A stretch of 64,000 nucleotides of DNA, taken from contig NC_088300.1 of assembly GCF_032854445.1 (NCBI RefSeq), forward strand, positions 30,421,608 through 30,485,607. The letters run 5' to 3'. Position numbers and translations under genes: made by a program. Source of the DNA: Liolophura sinensis. Taxonomy: Eukaryota > Mollusca > Polyplacophora > Chitonida > Chitonidae. The notes below the pieces were generated by a model that saw only the letters and a list, made by a program, of their open reading frames with translations, made no database searches and was not told the origin of the DNA. This document shows, in pieces, positions 22,101 to 34,450 of the stretch; position 1 is the stretch's first letter; each line of letters starts with the position of its first letter.

Positions 22101-25100
22101 CATGCCAAATAAGATGATAAGGACACTTCACACATTATCTAATTTCAGAACTATGTTTATTATATATCAACTTGTTTTTGTCCGACTGAAATGACAGATT
22201 TGTACACATTCCAGGTTTGCGCAGTATTGTCGGTAATTCCTTTATGAAATATAAAAAAGATATTCCGTCAATCCGATTAACATGAGTGATGCTTATCATA
22301 ATGTGATCGTAATCTGTACCCAGGCCACTTTGATCCTGTACCTGTTTTGCTCTAACCTCTTTAGGAACGCTATAACTGGACGTGAAAATATAAGAGAAAA
22401 GTTAACAGCACACGTTTTTGGGAAATTGAGAATTATTAAAAGGTGTGGACCTAATTCAGTATACATAAAACATTGTGATTACAACTGCACTGAAAATGAA
22501 ATAATAATAGTCGATTTCCCCGATAATTAGATTAGAACCGATCTTGTATCAATATACAGCTGAGTGATAGCGTTGATGGTAAAGCGAGGTGAAGCGTACG
22601 AACCAACTTCAGCCTTGTTCAAGTCATGTATAAGTACTACATGGACAATCTTAGTATTTTCTGCATGGCTTTCCAGTTTTGTTAATGCGAAAGAAACAAA
22701 CCAGTAGAGTTTTGCTAAAAGCTGCGAATCCCATAAAAACGATGAATTTAATTGAGCCGGGTATAATGGGCTAGTCGGGGGAGAAATCAAACAGTATAAC
22801 TCGGTTGTTTTTCTTATTCGCATCACGGCCCTGTGGAACACTGAAATATTATTCCTCAAACCCTAACTGAAGAAGGATGCATGTATTTAAAAATATTGGA
22901 ACTAATTTAATGTTTTTTCGCTGAACAGCAAACAGTGATCAATCAGTTGGTAAAACCTACAAAGCACGAAAGCTCGTGCTTGAAATTCGAGATTCATTTT
23001 GGAACCTTAAAAAATGAGAACTAAATATAGCTAATTGTGATCCTGTAAACACCATAAAAAAAAAATAATTGTTAGAACTGATATAACTGGCTTACCAGTG
23101 AAAGCGTTTATAGAAATCCCAGTTTATATATTAATCGTAGAGATTAAGAAAAGTTAACCTCTTCTCTAACAATACAACCAAAACAAAGCTTTCAAGGTTT
23201 AGCAGGTGGCGGAGTAATATTTTGACCTAGTCAGATTTATGTAAAATAGTTCTCCTCATTGTTTCCGTTGCGAGTCATGATGTCAACAATTCCTTTTGCG
23301 GTAAACAGCCCATAGGTTGCATTCATTATATGGACTGAATACAACGCGTGAAACTTGTTTGTATGTTTTGTTTTTCGAAAATTCCAATAACTGACTATAC
23401 ATCACTGAAACGGTGGATTTGAAAAGGAAATTGAAGACATTATGAAAATAAAAGGCGATAATAGCTAGTGAGATAACTGACGGCAGATAAGCACAGACAC
23501 TCTGCACCGTCAACACTTTCTAACAGCCAGCATCAGACTAACTGTTCACGGCACAATGTCTCGTTTTAGATTAAAAATTAAGCATGAAGAAAAGCCCTTT
23601 TGAAGAGAGGATGTTCTTTTTATATGGAAAAAATAAACTCTGAATCTGTAGGCCTGTTATTAAGCATTAAGTTTGTATTAGTAATCCTGTTTCTTTAGAC
23701 ATAACTCAGGTATGTTTAGAATTGTCTGCCTGTAAAGAGTGAAATCATGGCAAATTCATAGAAACATCTCACCACAAACTTCTTCATTTGTTATTGCCAA
23801 ACTGTATCAAATAGCATTATTTTGCATTACACATTTACAAAGATTAACAACTAAAAGCAACTAAAAGACAAGGTTGCTATCATTGAATATCTGAACCAAT
23901 ATTAATCGAAAAAAAACGTTATTTCATTAAAAAAAATGGCAGATTTTCGTGAAGAAAAAAAAAATACATCAGGTTTGAAGAATTAACAGTATGCTTTCAA
24001 ATTTAGAGTTGTTTATATCGTTCCAAATAAAATTTTCACAACTGATTAGACTAGTAGAATAAGCCTTATGTCTTATTATCATGGAAATGTACACGTGTGA
24101 TCACACAGTGATCAGACTGAGTGTAAATATGAGTAAATTTTCAAATGACAGCTGCTTTTTACAATAACCCATATGAGACGATATTGCAGCTAAGTTAAGA
24201 AATGAGTTTAATACCAAACTTCAATCGGTCAACCGATATTCATGTACGGAACTGCGCTAATGAAGAGAAAACTACTTTTTAAAAACAGCTTTTGTATATG
24301 TTAATAATCTGCTTTCGAACAAAGTCGTATATTTCTCTTACTTGTCAACTATACCTTTGTCATCAATTGTTTTTGTGAGGCCTGACCTTTTGTTTTTAAA
24401 GGTTTTGAAAGACAAAGACTAGTGATTCTGAAATCTATTAAACTCTTGTGATATTTACCGTAACACAGGGTTTCTTGTTGCATGACCTCATATCGCCATC
24501 ATCTTGAAATGGACATAAATATCCACTCAGTTTAAAAGCCGTGTCGACAGCTCAGCATTTTCCATTTAATGTACCAACAGTGAGGTTTCCAGGGAATAAA
24601 ACAGTGTCTGGTGTTAAACATATTAATGATACAGAGTATGTAGGAGAATAAGTCTGTGTGGTGTATTATGACGATGATACTACACCTTTGGGCACAACTG
24701 GGCCATTGCGCGAACTTACATTACCATTGGGCGTCTGTTACGTAGGCCATTATCTTAGTGGTTAACACGGACTCCACACTGTTTAACCCAGTTTGGTCAG
24801 GACAAAACTGACCAATCTACAGTGTACAGTTTTGATATTACCCTTGTTTAGCATAAAGCATACGTGGGCAGACAAAGTAATGGCTGACTGGGTGTCAGTA
24901 TACTGTGAATGGGCAAGGCATTGTGTCTGTTGTCTTCGGCCTGATATTCCAGCGAGGGGGGAGTTTAAATCGATACGGTCTATTAACCGGATGAGAGGCG
25001 GCCTAGACTGTAACTTTTAAATGAATCTAAATTTGGGCCGGCCAAATACAGGGGAGAAGCCTGGTATCTTTATGCGACTGAAATAGTTTTTAATGTTATT

Positions 25101-25107
25101 AAGTATG
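19132..25107. other. Long stretch without a recognisable element
   Basis: About 6 kb with no repeat family found elsewhere in the window and no recognised domain. The longest frames are 22527-22859 (minus, 110 codons), 21360-21677 (minus, 105), 19697-19990 and 19791-20066 (plus, overlapping, 97 and 91) and 22282-22530 (plus, 82). None shows a motif, and their lengths are within what AT-rich sequence produces by chance. 23.8-24.3 kb is very AT-rich. Intronic or intergenic. Confidence 0.45.
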
Positions 25108-25440
25108 CATGGGTTTTTTACGCCGTAAACAAGTTTTCAGTCATAAGGCGACGTGGAATCATTCGGTGTGCTTATATAGACACTGTCTTCTTGTGGCAGT
25201 CCATGCAGTCAAAGTTCTGTGGCATCGAAAGTATCACGGCGAAAACACCGCACCGAACCCAGTCATATTATATTGACACCGGACAAACCGGTCCTGTTTC
25301 CTTGCTCTATTCTCTCCGTGCTAAGTAGAAAGCGAAGCGGTAATAGTACCATTTTCGAAGCCTGTGGTATCACCCGACCCGGGTTTGATCCCAGACCTCA
25401 TGGCCTTTAAAGCAAACGATGTAACCACTAGGCCACCGTA
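25108..25440 (-). repeat. SINE-B, full length, minus
   Basis: Plus-strand order is inverted: tail 'gggttttttacgccgtaaac' and 'aagttttcagtcataaggcg', body 'cttcttgtggcagtccatgc' and 'caccggacaaaccggtcctg', then the tRNA-like head 'cccgacccgggtttgatccc' with an A box at 'aaccactaggccaccgta'. Head and tail are both present. Its middle differs from the 17.8-kb copy, so these are probably two subfamilies with a common head-core-tail plan. Confidence 0.85.
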
Positions 25441-28077
25441 TCGATTGAAATAATCTTTAAAGCAAAGTTGGAAGGAAAAATGTACTTATGGATTGTGGAT
25501 ATTATGAATATTTAGAGGGATTCCTAAGGGGTAATTGAAGCATGTTTGATGGCACTTTTCATAAATTCCTTATACATTCTCCTGAAAGACCTAAGGAATC
25601 ATAGATCTCAACTCAGACAGAGCCGGCTTGACGTCAGCCACACATGCAGAGAGGCAATAAAACGTAATGGAAACGGTAGGACCAGACTTCACTGTAAGAA
25701 GTCCAAGATAACAAAAATTCGTGTTTTCATTTCTCCTGGATAATATTGCCTATTTAATGTTCACATCAAAACGTTGTGTCTGAGAGACCAGCCTATAAAG
25801 AGACGTGAAAATGGCTACTAACTTCATATTTATGTCTTATGAACACATACCATTCTCTTTTGATTCCTAATAAAACATTATTTACGCTGTGTGTAATAGA
25901 GCAATGTGGAAGTTACTCGCGCAAGTAAGTGTACCGATATACAACTGGTAAGACTGGCTTGTAATAGGCAAAAGATTTAGTAATTTGGGACTTCCTCATT
26001 AACTTGTCCATTATGAACATTTCGTTTTATAAAATATTAAAATTACTCAACTGCTTTTCTGTTAAGTCTCTTAATTCCTGTCTGCTTCTACAAAGCAAAG
26101 GTAAAAGTCCCTAATCAAGGAAGGCTATTCATTATTTCTTATTACTATCAATCTATAAAAAATAAAGAGAAAAAAAAATAGAAAAGAAACAAGTGAAGAA
26201 TCAGTTAATAAAGACAAGACAAATACATTTCTTACTATTACATTTTACGATTGCTGTCTGCTAAATGAAGCAACTAACAGCCAGTATCAGAAGATGAGAT
26301 AAAGACAAATAAGGTGTGTGGGATGAAAAAAGGACATCAAAATGAACAAAGTGGAATATCTCATTGTTCTTGCCTTTGACTATTTTGTTAAGTCGAATGT
26401 TACGTCTTCCCGTATATGGCTGTACTAATATTTTAGTTATAGGAGAACTGATGGATATTGCACACACACAACAATACCGTGCTCTTTCAGGCTTTAACCG
26501 ATGGCGATTTGCAGGTGCATGCTGACAGTAATCAATGTACCAGTCAGGTTTTCCTACTAGGCTAATAATGGCTTGACATTCCTTTATGCGTAGCGTACTT
26601 CATAACTTACTTGCTCTAAATGATTTTCAACCACACCAGAAACCATTTCAGAATGCCCTGTGTCACTGCAGGTTAAATTTTGAGATCTCAGCAAAGATTT
26701 CGCCTAAAAAACTAATGCGGATAAAATGTTATGTTTGAAAATTGTACCGTGACCTCCTAAGAGACCTACAAATGTTTTTATTTTATATTTTTGAAAGTAA
26801 AATCCTCCTCACTCCTCACTTCTGCCCTTGAATCCAAGAAAAGCTAATCCTGTATTTATCCACTGCAAGACACCGGTAGGCTGCGACGCAATTGCCTAAT
26901 TACCAAAGTGTTATTTTGGTACAAAATAAAGATTACTACCTCAAGAAAACAGACAAATACACCACGTTTACCTGCCTTCATGAAGTACTGCAATACCTTT
27001 AGTTCTTCTTAGTAATGTTTTATTGAAGAATTTCGCCAATAAAAATATTTTCTCCATAGAATATCTAATAAAGAGAGCTAAAATATGGATGGATTGTTTC
27101 GATTTACGTTATACAGTGTTCAAGACTAGGGATATAATATATACCACATCCGTCTTAGCTACAGTATGAGCTACGGTGATCAGAGCGTTAAAAAGCGTTT
27201 AAGGAAGATGATTGTGCTCTATGGAGTAAGAAGCGAAATTTCCTTCATGTGTTTAAGGAAGATGCCCTTATGCTACTTATTTTAATTACTTTAAAATACA
27301 AGATAAATCAATTATTTAAATCATTGTTTTAGGAATGACACTACAATTCGTTAAATATTTTCTGCTAAATGTTACCAACTTTCCTCTTGCAAGTTCATGG
27401 GAGAGTGCATCGGATAGCTTTGCTACAGCTTCTAAAATCGTTCAGTAAATAATTTAAAACTAATTAAAGAAGACATTTTATGCTTTTATATTTGATTAAC
27501 CTACCATTCTTTTTCTTAGTGAAAACACTTCTTTGTGGAGATCGTTGTGGTGTAGAATTATTTACAGTTCTTCTCAGCTACTCTAGCCACCCTGCAGTGT
27601 GAAGCTCAATCACATTAATGATACGTTTTCTCTTTCGAGATGACTGCATTATTATAAAATACTGTGACTCTAATTGCAATAACTTATGGCAGCTAGCGCA
27701 ATCAAATTGTGTTACACATAGAGTTTCAGGCCAAAACTCATCATTATTATCTCAACTCTGCTCATGTATTTGTATTTCTCATTTCGGTAAGTGCTAGTCG
27801 CTTACAACAAGTAATAACTAAGGTAGTATGTGTTTTGTTCAACCGATTTACTTTGCCGTAATACAGACAATCACATTCGTTGAACTGAGGAGGTGCACCC
27901 GTTTTCAGCAAACAATTGTGGCTTTCAGTGAAATGAATAACATCTAAGATTAGAAAAAATGGGAACCATTAAATCACCTTTATAATCACTATAAAAATTT
28001 GCCAGAATTAAAAATATGTCCTTGTACATTTTATGCCATACCCTAACAGAAATACTTAGAAAGTATCTGTAAATATA
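25441..28077. other. AT-rich, no recognisable feature
   Basis: No supported gene or repeat. An A-rich patch lies near 26155-26190. Confidence 0.4.
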
Positions 28078-28100
28078 CTATCCAAAAAAAGAAACGCATA
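28074..28100 (+). repeat. Left terminal inverted repeat of the Tc1 element
   Basis: 27 bp matching the reverse complement of 29584-29610 without a mismatch; the first four bases are probably flank and target-site TA. Identity stops abruptly after 'gcata', so the repeats are short and simple. Confidence 0.95.
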
Positions 28101-28271
28101 ACCCGGTTTTTTGCGGAGGTGATGCAGTCTTTTCAATTATGCATAACTAAATAAGAATTGCTATTCTGCAAATATTTTTTTACACAGATTAAGGAAGGGT
28201 CCATATCTAGACAACAAGGCCATCAACTTGAGGTAAGACACTCACAATGAGTCTCCCACTTGAGTGGAATG

Positions 28272-29279
28272 TCAGTATCTGTTGTGACCACCACGGGCAA
28301 GAATAACAGTTCTGACACGCCTTGTCATGGACTGGATGAGACGCTGGATAGAGGCCTGGGGAATGTTCTGCCACTCCTCCTGCAAACATGCAACTTGCTC
28401 TTGAAGCGTTTGGGGTTGAGGTTGACGTTGGCGTAGACGTCGATCAAGTTCATCCCACAGATGCTCAATTGGGTTAAGATCCGGGGAACGGGACGGCCAG
28501 GGTAGCACATTTACATTGTTTTCGGCGAGGAAGTCCCTTGTGACACGTACCGTGTGCGGTCTGGCGTTGTCCTGCTGGAACAACTCCCGCTGAACGTCAA
28601 TGACAGGTAAGAGGTGTGGCTGCAGGATGGTGTCTCGGTAGCGTACGGCCGTAAGATTTCCCTGAACGTGGACAAGATTTGTACGACCAGTATACGATAT
28701 TGCTGCCCACATCATCACACTCCCTCCACCAAATCTGTCCACTTGGCGTACGCAGTTAGGGGCATAACGTTCGTGAGCACGCCTGTAAACCCGGTTTCTA
28801 CCATCACGTCTCTGCAATAGGAATCTGGACTCATCACTGAACCAAATGCGTCGCCAGTTGCGTAGATTCCATGCAGTCACGTTGTTACACCATCGGAGGC
28901 GATTGGCGCGATGGTGAGGACGCAGCACGATCCCAACATAGGGCCTCCTGGCTCTCAGTCCATGTTCCTTTAGCCTGTTCCGCACTGTCTGACCTGATAT
29001 CCTCCTCAGTCCGAGTATGCTGGCTGCTGTGCTTTCAGCTGTAGCACAACGGTCACGCAAATGGAGGACCCTTATGTAGCGATCTTGGGCTGCTGTAGTG
29101 ACACGTGGTCGACCTGAACGCCGACGGTCATTTGTTGTCCCAGTATTGTTGTAGCGGGCAGCAAGCCGTGAAATCGTGCTCTGGCTGACGTGTAGACGCC
29201 TAGAAATGGACGATTGGGACTCTCCAGCCTGAAGTCTTCCAATGGCAATATTTCTTGTGACAGTGTCGGGACGTGGCAT
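28272..29279 (-). CDS. Tc1-like transposase, intact, 335 aa
   Basis: Cuts the element out at its inverted repeats and inserts it at TA sites; it would act in the nucleus on the ends at 28078 and 29606. Residues 1-45 form a helix-turn-helix (QSSISRRLHVSQSTISRL), followed by a GRPR AT-hook-like motif at 56-59 and a second helix-turn-helix around 93-112. The catalytic domain shows D149 in WFSDESRF, D237 in FQQDNARPH and E272 in SPDLNPIEHLWDELDRR. The last two are separated by 34 residues, the DD34E spacing of Tc1. The GGGSVMMW box (184-191) typical of the family is present. Length is normal (about 340) and there is no frameshift or stop. The start at 29279 is right for the family and lies about 60 bp below a TATA box. 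GC content is higher than in the flanks, as expected of a transferred element. Activity is inferred from intactness only. Confidence 0.97.
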   Translation of the reverse strand: MPRPDTVTRNIAIGRLQAGESQSSISRRLHVSQSTISRLAARYNNTGTTNDRRRSGRPRVTTAAQDRYIRVLHLRDRCATAESTAASILGLRRISGQTVRNRLKEHGLRARRPYVGIVLRPHHRANRLRWCNNVTAWNLRNWRRIWFSDESRFLLQRRDGRNRVYRRAHERYAPNCVRQVDRFGGGSVMMWAAISYTGRTNLVHVQGNLTAVRYRDTILQPHLLPVIDVQRELFQQDNARPHTVRVTRDFLAENNVNVLPWPSRSPDLNPIEHLWDELDRRLRQRQPQPQTLQEQVACLQEEWQNIPQASIQRLIQSMTRRVRTVILARGGHNRY

Positions 29280-29337
29280 GTTGAATCAGCTTGAAAACAC
29301 CACTTGAAAGACGCCGATTTCCGGCCCGAAGTTGCGG

Positions 29338-29344
29338 TTTTATA
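29338..29344 (-). promoter_or_regulatory. TATA box of the transposase gene
   Basis: On the minus strand the sequence reads gactataaaaccgc, a TATAAAA box about 60 bp upstream of the transposase ATG and inside the transposon, where the family usually carries its own promoter. Confidence 0.55.
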
Positions 29345-29583
29345 GTCACACACTGCATGCTTTCCATGCGCAAGTTCGGCGTGTAAGACTGCACGTGATG
29401 CAGTGTGGTGCTGTATTTTTTACTTCTTCCAAAAACGGCCTCCAAACTCAACATTTTCAACCAAGAAATGTTTTGAGGGATAAAATGTGTGCTAACTGTG
29501 ACTATTAACAATATTAAAACACATTTTGCTCATGAAATGAAGACAAAATGTATTTATTTCATTTTAAAATAAAACAAAACACC

Positions 29584-29610
29584 TATGCGTTTCTTTTTTT
29601 GGATAGTATA
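29584..29610 (-). repeat. Right terminal inverted repeat of the Tc1 element
   Basis: Perfect inverse match of the left end. The last four bases are target-site TA and flank. Confidence 0.95.
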
Positions 29611-30324
29611 TATAACATTGCCAAACCATAGAGTGTTATTGTCCCATCGAGGAAATAATTATATTTAAATATGAAGACAAATATCTAGTTTGTTCACCGG
29701 CACCAGACGAAGAGCTATAGGTTAGTCGCCTTATATTACCAGCTTGCCTCGAGACCTGAGGCCCAATTCTTTTCAACTCAAAGATCTCAGAAGGGCACGT
29801 GCATGAGACGCACAATGAAACAAATATTTAACGCACGAAGAAAGGGTGGAAGCAATCTGTCCAATACAAATACAACCGTACAAACCAAACCAGAGATGAA
29901 AAATGTAAATAATGTGAATTATCCTTGCTTGGATAGCAATAACTCCTAAGGATCGTGTCTTGTAATAATTGTTAGATCATGTGTGTGAAAGTGCGACGAT
30001 TACAATGAACGTCGCATACAATTACTGCAAAAACCGGGGTCTCAAGTTTAATCTATCAAACGCCTAGTGCCTAAAGTTTCTTCAATTTTCGAAGGAGTAC
30101 AGTTCTGTTGTAAGTAAATTGCCCTGAATGACTGGCAGTCCTCTTCATAATTGTTTTAAATACCACTTAACCCAGGGCTAGAGATTGTATATTCAACCTA
30201 TTCAATAAGATCGCTACCTCGTATATATTAACAGCAGCAATCAAAGCGCAGCTGAGATACATATTTTGGTTTTTAACAACTAATTGAGCCCTTGCGTCTT
30301 TAAATTTCCGTTATCATTCAAAAC
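29611..30324. other. No recognisable feature
   Basis: AT-rich flank of the transposon with no supported gene. Confidence 0.35.
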
Positions 30325-30475
30325 TGCTGACTGCTTCTCTTTGCACAAATCCGTCATCAATGTATACACTTCCTTTGATGGTTTGTTCTGAACGTTGTTT
30401 TGGAAATTGGCCCTGAATCTCCACTGTGGTCGACGGCTAATATGTAAATGTTTGTTTTGATGGCTAGGTTTACAA
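30325..30475 (+). repeat. Dispersed repeat family Y, copy 4 (plus, partial)
   Basis: 'aaaactgctgactgcttctc', 'tttgcacaaatccgtc' and 'gttgttttggaaattggccc' followed by 'aatatgtaaatgtttg' align with the 36.1 and 40.1-kb copies. Confidence 0.6.
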
Positions 30476-31319
30476 CTCTTAGCTGAAGCCGAGTTTAAAA
30501 CCAGCTGGTGGTAAGAACTTGATGGCGTGTGCGTCTGGGTAGTGACCAGATGTCGTTGACAGTGAACTCCAGACGGCTCAAAACAGAAGGTTTAAACTGG
30601 CCGGTTTATGCTCTAAAATTGTGCCCCCACAATAACATATTCGGATCATTTACTGCCCGTATGAACAAATCGCCTCTCTCGTAAATCTTTTACGAAGGTA
30701 GCGTGTTGGAAATAATTCTGTCAAGGCCGTTCGCTTTCTCGTACTGTACCCCTCGAGACCTTGTCGTCAACATTGAGCGGAAGCCATTAGGGCTGAATAT
30801 CAGAAAGCTTTTGGGATCGAGAATTAATTGTCTTCTGTGTTGTGTCTAAATAGATGAAAGTTTTAGCAGATAACTAGCCAAAACTTTGTTATGGAAAAAG
30901 TCCAAGCTAGGCACTATGTGAATGCTGATAAACACTTGCTTGTATTGCAGACATTCATTTCAAAGTAACACAAAATGCGCGAAATGTGTTCTTACCTTCG
31001 ACAAGTAGTTTTATGGGCTGCTATGTGTGTCTATCGGTCGAGTCATTTTTTTAATTTGAGTCATTCACTTAACGAGCGGAGATAGTACAGGGTGATATAA
31101 ACGTGTTCCAGGGATGCCCTTCCTTTTGTTACAGTTTGCCTGCATGACATGTGTCTTATTTATTCCTAGCTTAATATCAGCGGCCTTAATGAAACAAAGG
31201 AACATCATGTCTGAAGGAGGAGCATATTCAAGGGATTTGCACAAAATTCAAATATTCAGCAAACAAAGGTGATAAATATCAGTGTGGCCAATGATTGCAA
31301 ATTGGCAATAGGTATAAAG
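30476..31319. other. No recognisable feature
   Basis: No gene or within-window repeat seen. Confidence 0.35.
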
Positions 31320-31420
31320 TCCTTAGTACAGGATTCGTAGTAGACATTCGTATACCAGCCGTCAAGCAATAATGATGCTCCAGGTCAATAATCACAAGGC
31401 CAAAGGTACAACACAACCCA
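31320..31420 (-). repeat. Dispersed repeat family Y, copy 5 (minus, partial)
   Basis: 'agacattcgtataccagccg' then 'ctccaggtcaataatcacaa' and 'ggccaaaggtac' match the inverted 3' half of family Y. Confidence 0.6.
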
Positions 31421-31764
31421 CCAAAGAATTAAGAAAGTACGACAATACCGCGTAATCTTACAAATAGAAACAGTCATCACATGAATTAAGAGACGCCTTA
31501 CGGCCAGAGGCTGTAATGTTGTCCATTCTATGAATATGCATAACGCTTCTGTTTGTATCGTGGCCAAAGAATCCGTGATTTGCGTGTAACAGTGTAGTTC
31601 AATACTTGAAGGGTTTAGAGTGAGTATGTTCTCAGTGTGTAAAACCTTGCATTTTCCACCTGGCACTACAGGCCTACGTCAACATTCTGCCTTCCATTGC
31701 TGAATCTGGCCTATATCGTAGTTATTAACAACTTTTGAGCAAGGCGTTATTTATCAATCTCTCA

Positions 31765-31935
31765 GTCAGTTATAACTGTGACAGCTGGCAAATGGTCATA
31801 CGTAACTGGTGATATACGGCCTCTTGTCAACATACCACAATCAGAACATCTAACTGTTAATAAACATTGAGCAGAATTAGGTAAAACAATGCAGTTATGT
31901 TATTTACAATTTATTAGACGTCCCTGGTCTAGGCA
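31765..31935 (-). repeat. Dispersed repeat family X, copy 4 (minus)
   Basis: 'gacagctggcaaatggtcat', 'acgtaactggtgatatacgg', 'cctcttgtcaacat' and, further on, 'gtccctggtctagg' are the reverse of family X, with the G-spot region missing. Confidence 0.7.
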
Positions 31936-32644
31936 GAGGCCTACATTAGGATAAAGATTATGATTTATTTTTTGGTAGGCTTCGTAAATAATGCCGGCAA
32001 CTGTTTGGTAAACCTTCCATTTGCCAAGAAGCACTTTGAGTACTGACTACGACTGCAGCTGTGGAGCTTGTATCAAGACTATTGGAACAACCAAATTTAT
32101 TTGTGATGTATTTAAAACTTGTCTCTCTGTTAAAGGAGATTCCATTAAAGATTTAGAATGGAATATGTGATTCTATATAATGGTCAAGTGTGCAATATTT
32201 TGAACATCGGCAATGCTCACCGCTTTTTCCTCGAACCATTTTAGGTTTACATAACAAAAAAATGACCATTAAAACAGCAACTAATTTAATAGCGACGCCT
32301 TTGTTGGTCAGTGCGCAATCACTGAGTGTCACTTCACTAGTAGAGTGGGGTAGAGTTTTTACAATTTCCTTCATATATTACAGTATCCGTCGTTTTAAAA
32401 TCCAGGAAACTGTGATCTCAAAATATACATGGCATATTACTTGACGACACTTGACATTCACCGTACATCTTGCCATCCGATTAGGGACTATTTTAATACC
32501 CATTTATTCCGTCTTAAACTAATCTTCTTCGCCATGGTAACTTTCGTGGAAAAAATGTTTCCTGAAAAAAAATGGATTACAACAGTGTCTGAAATTTTGT
32601 CCCAATAAGGGTATTAATACGTAAGCAAGTTATTTCAACGCAGT
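31936..32644. other. No recognisable feature
   Basis: Overlapping short frames on both strands at 32153-32444 have no support. Confidence 0.35.
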
Positions 32645-33090
32645 TGTTTTCCTGTCCACCAAGAAATTTCGGACGTAGTTCTACCGTGTTCCTTCTTGAA
32701 CGACAATAGACTCGTGCGGCGCTGAAACCTTGAAACACTCGATAGATTTTCTACTCCTATTGAATTGACCAGACTGTGAAGTAAATGGGGCTGATATCCG
32801 CGAAAGTCATAGTCTTCTATCCGATCTGGATATATAAGGATATTTAAATATCCAAATATAGCATTTGAATATAAGTGTCAGACCCTTAATGTGCTATTTC
32901 CATCCAACTGTATTGATTTCAAATTGGGTATGTTTCACACCAAAGCTTTTCTGACGTGATAGTACCACAGATGAAATGTCGCTTCTCTATTGATAATCCT
33001 GTTAAATCTTCACCCAGTGTCTAACGGTGTGCTTAAGCAGTCAGTTGTGACAGAAATATGATGTCTGTGTAAGACAAGAACTTACATTTC
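32645..33090 (+). repeat. Direct duplication Z, copy 1
   Basis: Shares with 33812-34297, in the same order, an 'aagaaatttcgg' start, 'gacaatagactcgtg', 'agattttctactcct', 'catccgcga'-like and 'tccgatctgga' blocks, 'tatttccatccaactgtatt', and a 'gtgtaagacaagaacttaca' end. The copies are offset by about 1,167 bp and are well diverged. Confidence 0.78.
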
Positions 33091-33811
33091 TATTCTGATC
33101 AATCAGTTTTGTATGATTCATTGTTACTGACATACCATTAAACCTATTCATGTTCAACAGGGCCATGAAAAAAAAGTAGTGATAAAACAAATTGAAAAAT
33201 TCCGTCGCGATTTATAAGCCATCAGCCAGGTCGAGCTTTACTGGGTATTTGGTGATATCGTAACTATTCTCTCCAGGGATCATGAGCTTCACAAGTAGAT
33301 CTGACATTTTCAGATTCACACCACGCTGTAGCATGGGAATATTGGGAGACTGGCTTAATACCAACAGAGATAAGGGTATGCTTGCGCTGTCTCCTGGATT
33401 TTGTTTCCATTCTCTCTGACTGGATTGTCATTAGGATGACTTTCTGTCCTTTGAGACACTCCGTGTCTTCTGACCCCTAAAAGGAGGAATTCTTAGCAAG
33501 ATCTATTTTATCTACTGATTGGGATTGTAGCAGTGAAGCAGTATTCTACAGAAGACTGGCCCTCAATTTTCCTCCATAACCGGTCAACTGTAGTGTTCTA
33601 ACTTTATTGTCAAGGCGTATTTTTATATATACCGACAGGTTCCCAGAGGATGTATTTCGAGTGATCGCAGAATACAATAACACTTACAATAATATGTGTG
33701 TAGCGGACGTCAGTCAAGTTATAGTCATTTGTTATATAGCATTCATAGCATAGTTAGCAATGCGATAGCGACATGTCCGATCAACAATCGGTCATTTATA
33801 GGAACAACAGA
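33091..33811. other. Spacer between the two Z copies
   Basis: No gene recognised. It may be the rest of the duplicated unit, since the second copy follows it directly. Confidence 0.35.
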
Positions 33812-34297
33812 TGTCCTTCTGTCAAGTAAGAGAATTCGGCAGAAGTTTCATCGTGAGCCTCATCCAGTGACAATACAGACTCGTGTGTAGGCTAGAGTCC
33901 TAACAAGACTTAAGAGATTTTCTACTCCCAATGAATAGACCAGCCCGCAAAGCCAATGAAACAAACATCCGCGAATATCATGGTGATCAGTCCGATCTGG
34001 ACATTTAAGAATTGTTCAAATCACGACTCATTATCTGTGCGACATTTGTAAAGCCTTTATTGATTATTTCCATCCAAGTATATTGATTTTTACAGCGTTA
34101 AAAGTGGGATGAATGGATTGAATGTTGACAGCATCATTCTCCATCACTGCTCTTCTGAAGTGACAGTGCCAATGATGAAGTCACGGCTTTCAGTCAGTAT
34201 ACATGGAGCCGGTAAATCATCACTTTGTGAACGTCGAACATCTCGGTATGAAATCTTGGAAATATGATCTATGTGTAAGACAAGAGCTTAAATTTGC
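33812..34297 (+). repeat. Direct duplication Z, copy 2
   Basis: Counterpart of 32645-33090. It holds extra sequence after 'ttgatttttacagcgttaaa' (a 'tgaatgttgacagcatcatt' segment) that copy 1 lacks, so one copy gained or the other lost a segment. Confidence 0.78.
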
Positions 34298-34304
34298 ATG
34301 TCTC

Positions 34305-34450
34305 GGCCCAGTTGTTCAAAAGTGTATTAGCACATTCGTCTGGTATTAACTTCAGTCTAGAGTTAAGTCCCATTAGGTTTGTATTATGCCAAGACTGGTA
34401 TTAAATCCTGGGTTAACTTTTAATACGCTTTTTTGAGATTAAACGGCCTA
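34305..34450. mobile_element. MITE-like inverted-repeat element, degraded
   Basis: Begins 'ggcccagttgttcaaaagtg' and ends with an imperfect inverse around 'taatacgcttttttgag'. The inner blocks 'ctggtattaac' and 'gactggtattaaatcc' are also mirrored. It resembles the better preserved element at 48.4-48.7 kb. It starts within ten bases of the end of Z copy 2. Confidence 0.5.

Larger units (their letters stand above)
28078..29606 (-). mobile_element. Complete Tc1/mariner (DD34E) transposon
   Basis: A 1,529-bp element bounded by identical inverted ends. The left end starts ctatccaaaaaaagaaacgc at 28078, and the same sequence in reverse ends at 29606. Identity covers 27 bp if the flanking TA-rich bases are included (28074-28100 against 29584-29610). 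TA dinucleotides at both junctions fit the family's TA target duplication, though the site is TATA-rich so the exact pair is ambiguous. The single gene inside is intact. No second copy of the ends or of the gene is present in the window. Matching ends plus an open frame indicate a young insertion that may still be mobile. Confidence 0.96.

Noticed and set aside
28207-28820. Short frames inside the Tc1 element on both strands
   Set aside because: Shadow frames of the transposase gene.
29072-29511. Two additional minus-strand frames near the Tc1 start
   Set aside because: They overlap the transposase N-terminus or the transposon's 5' region in other frames and show no motif.
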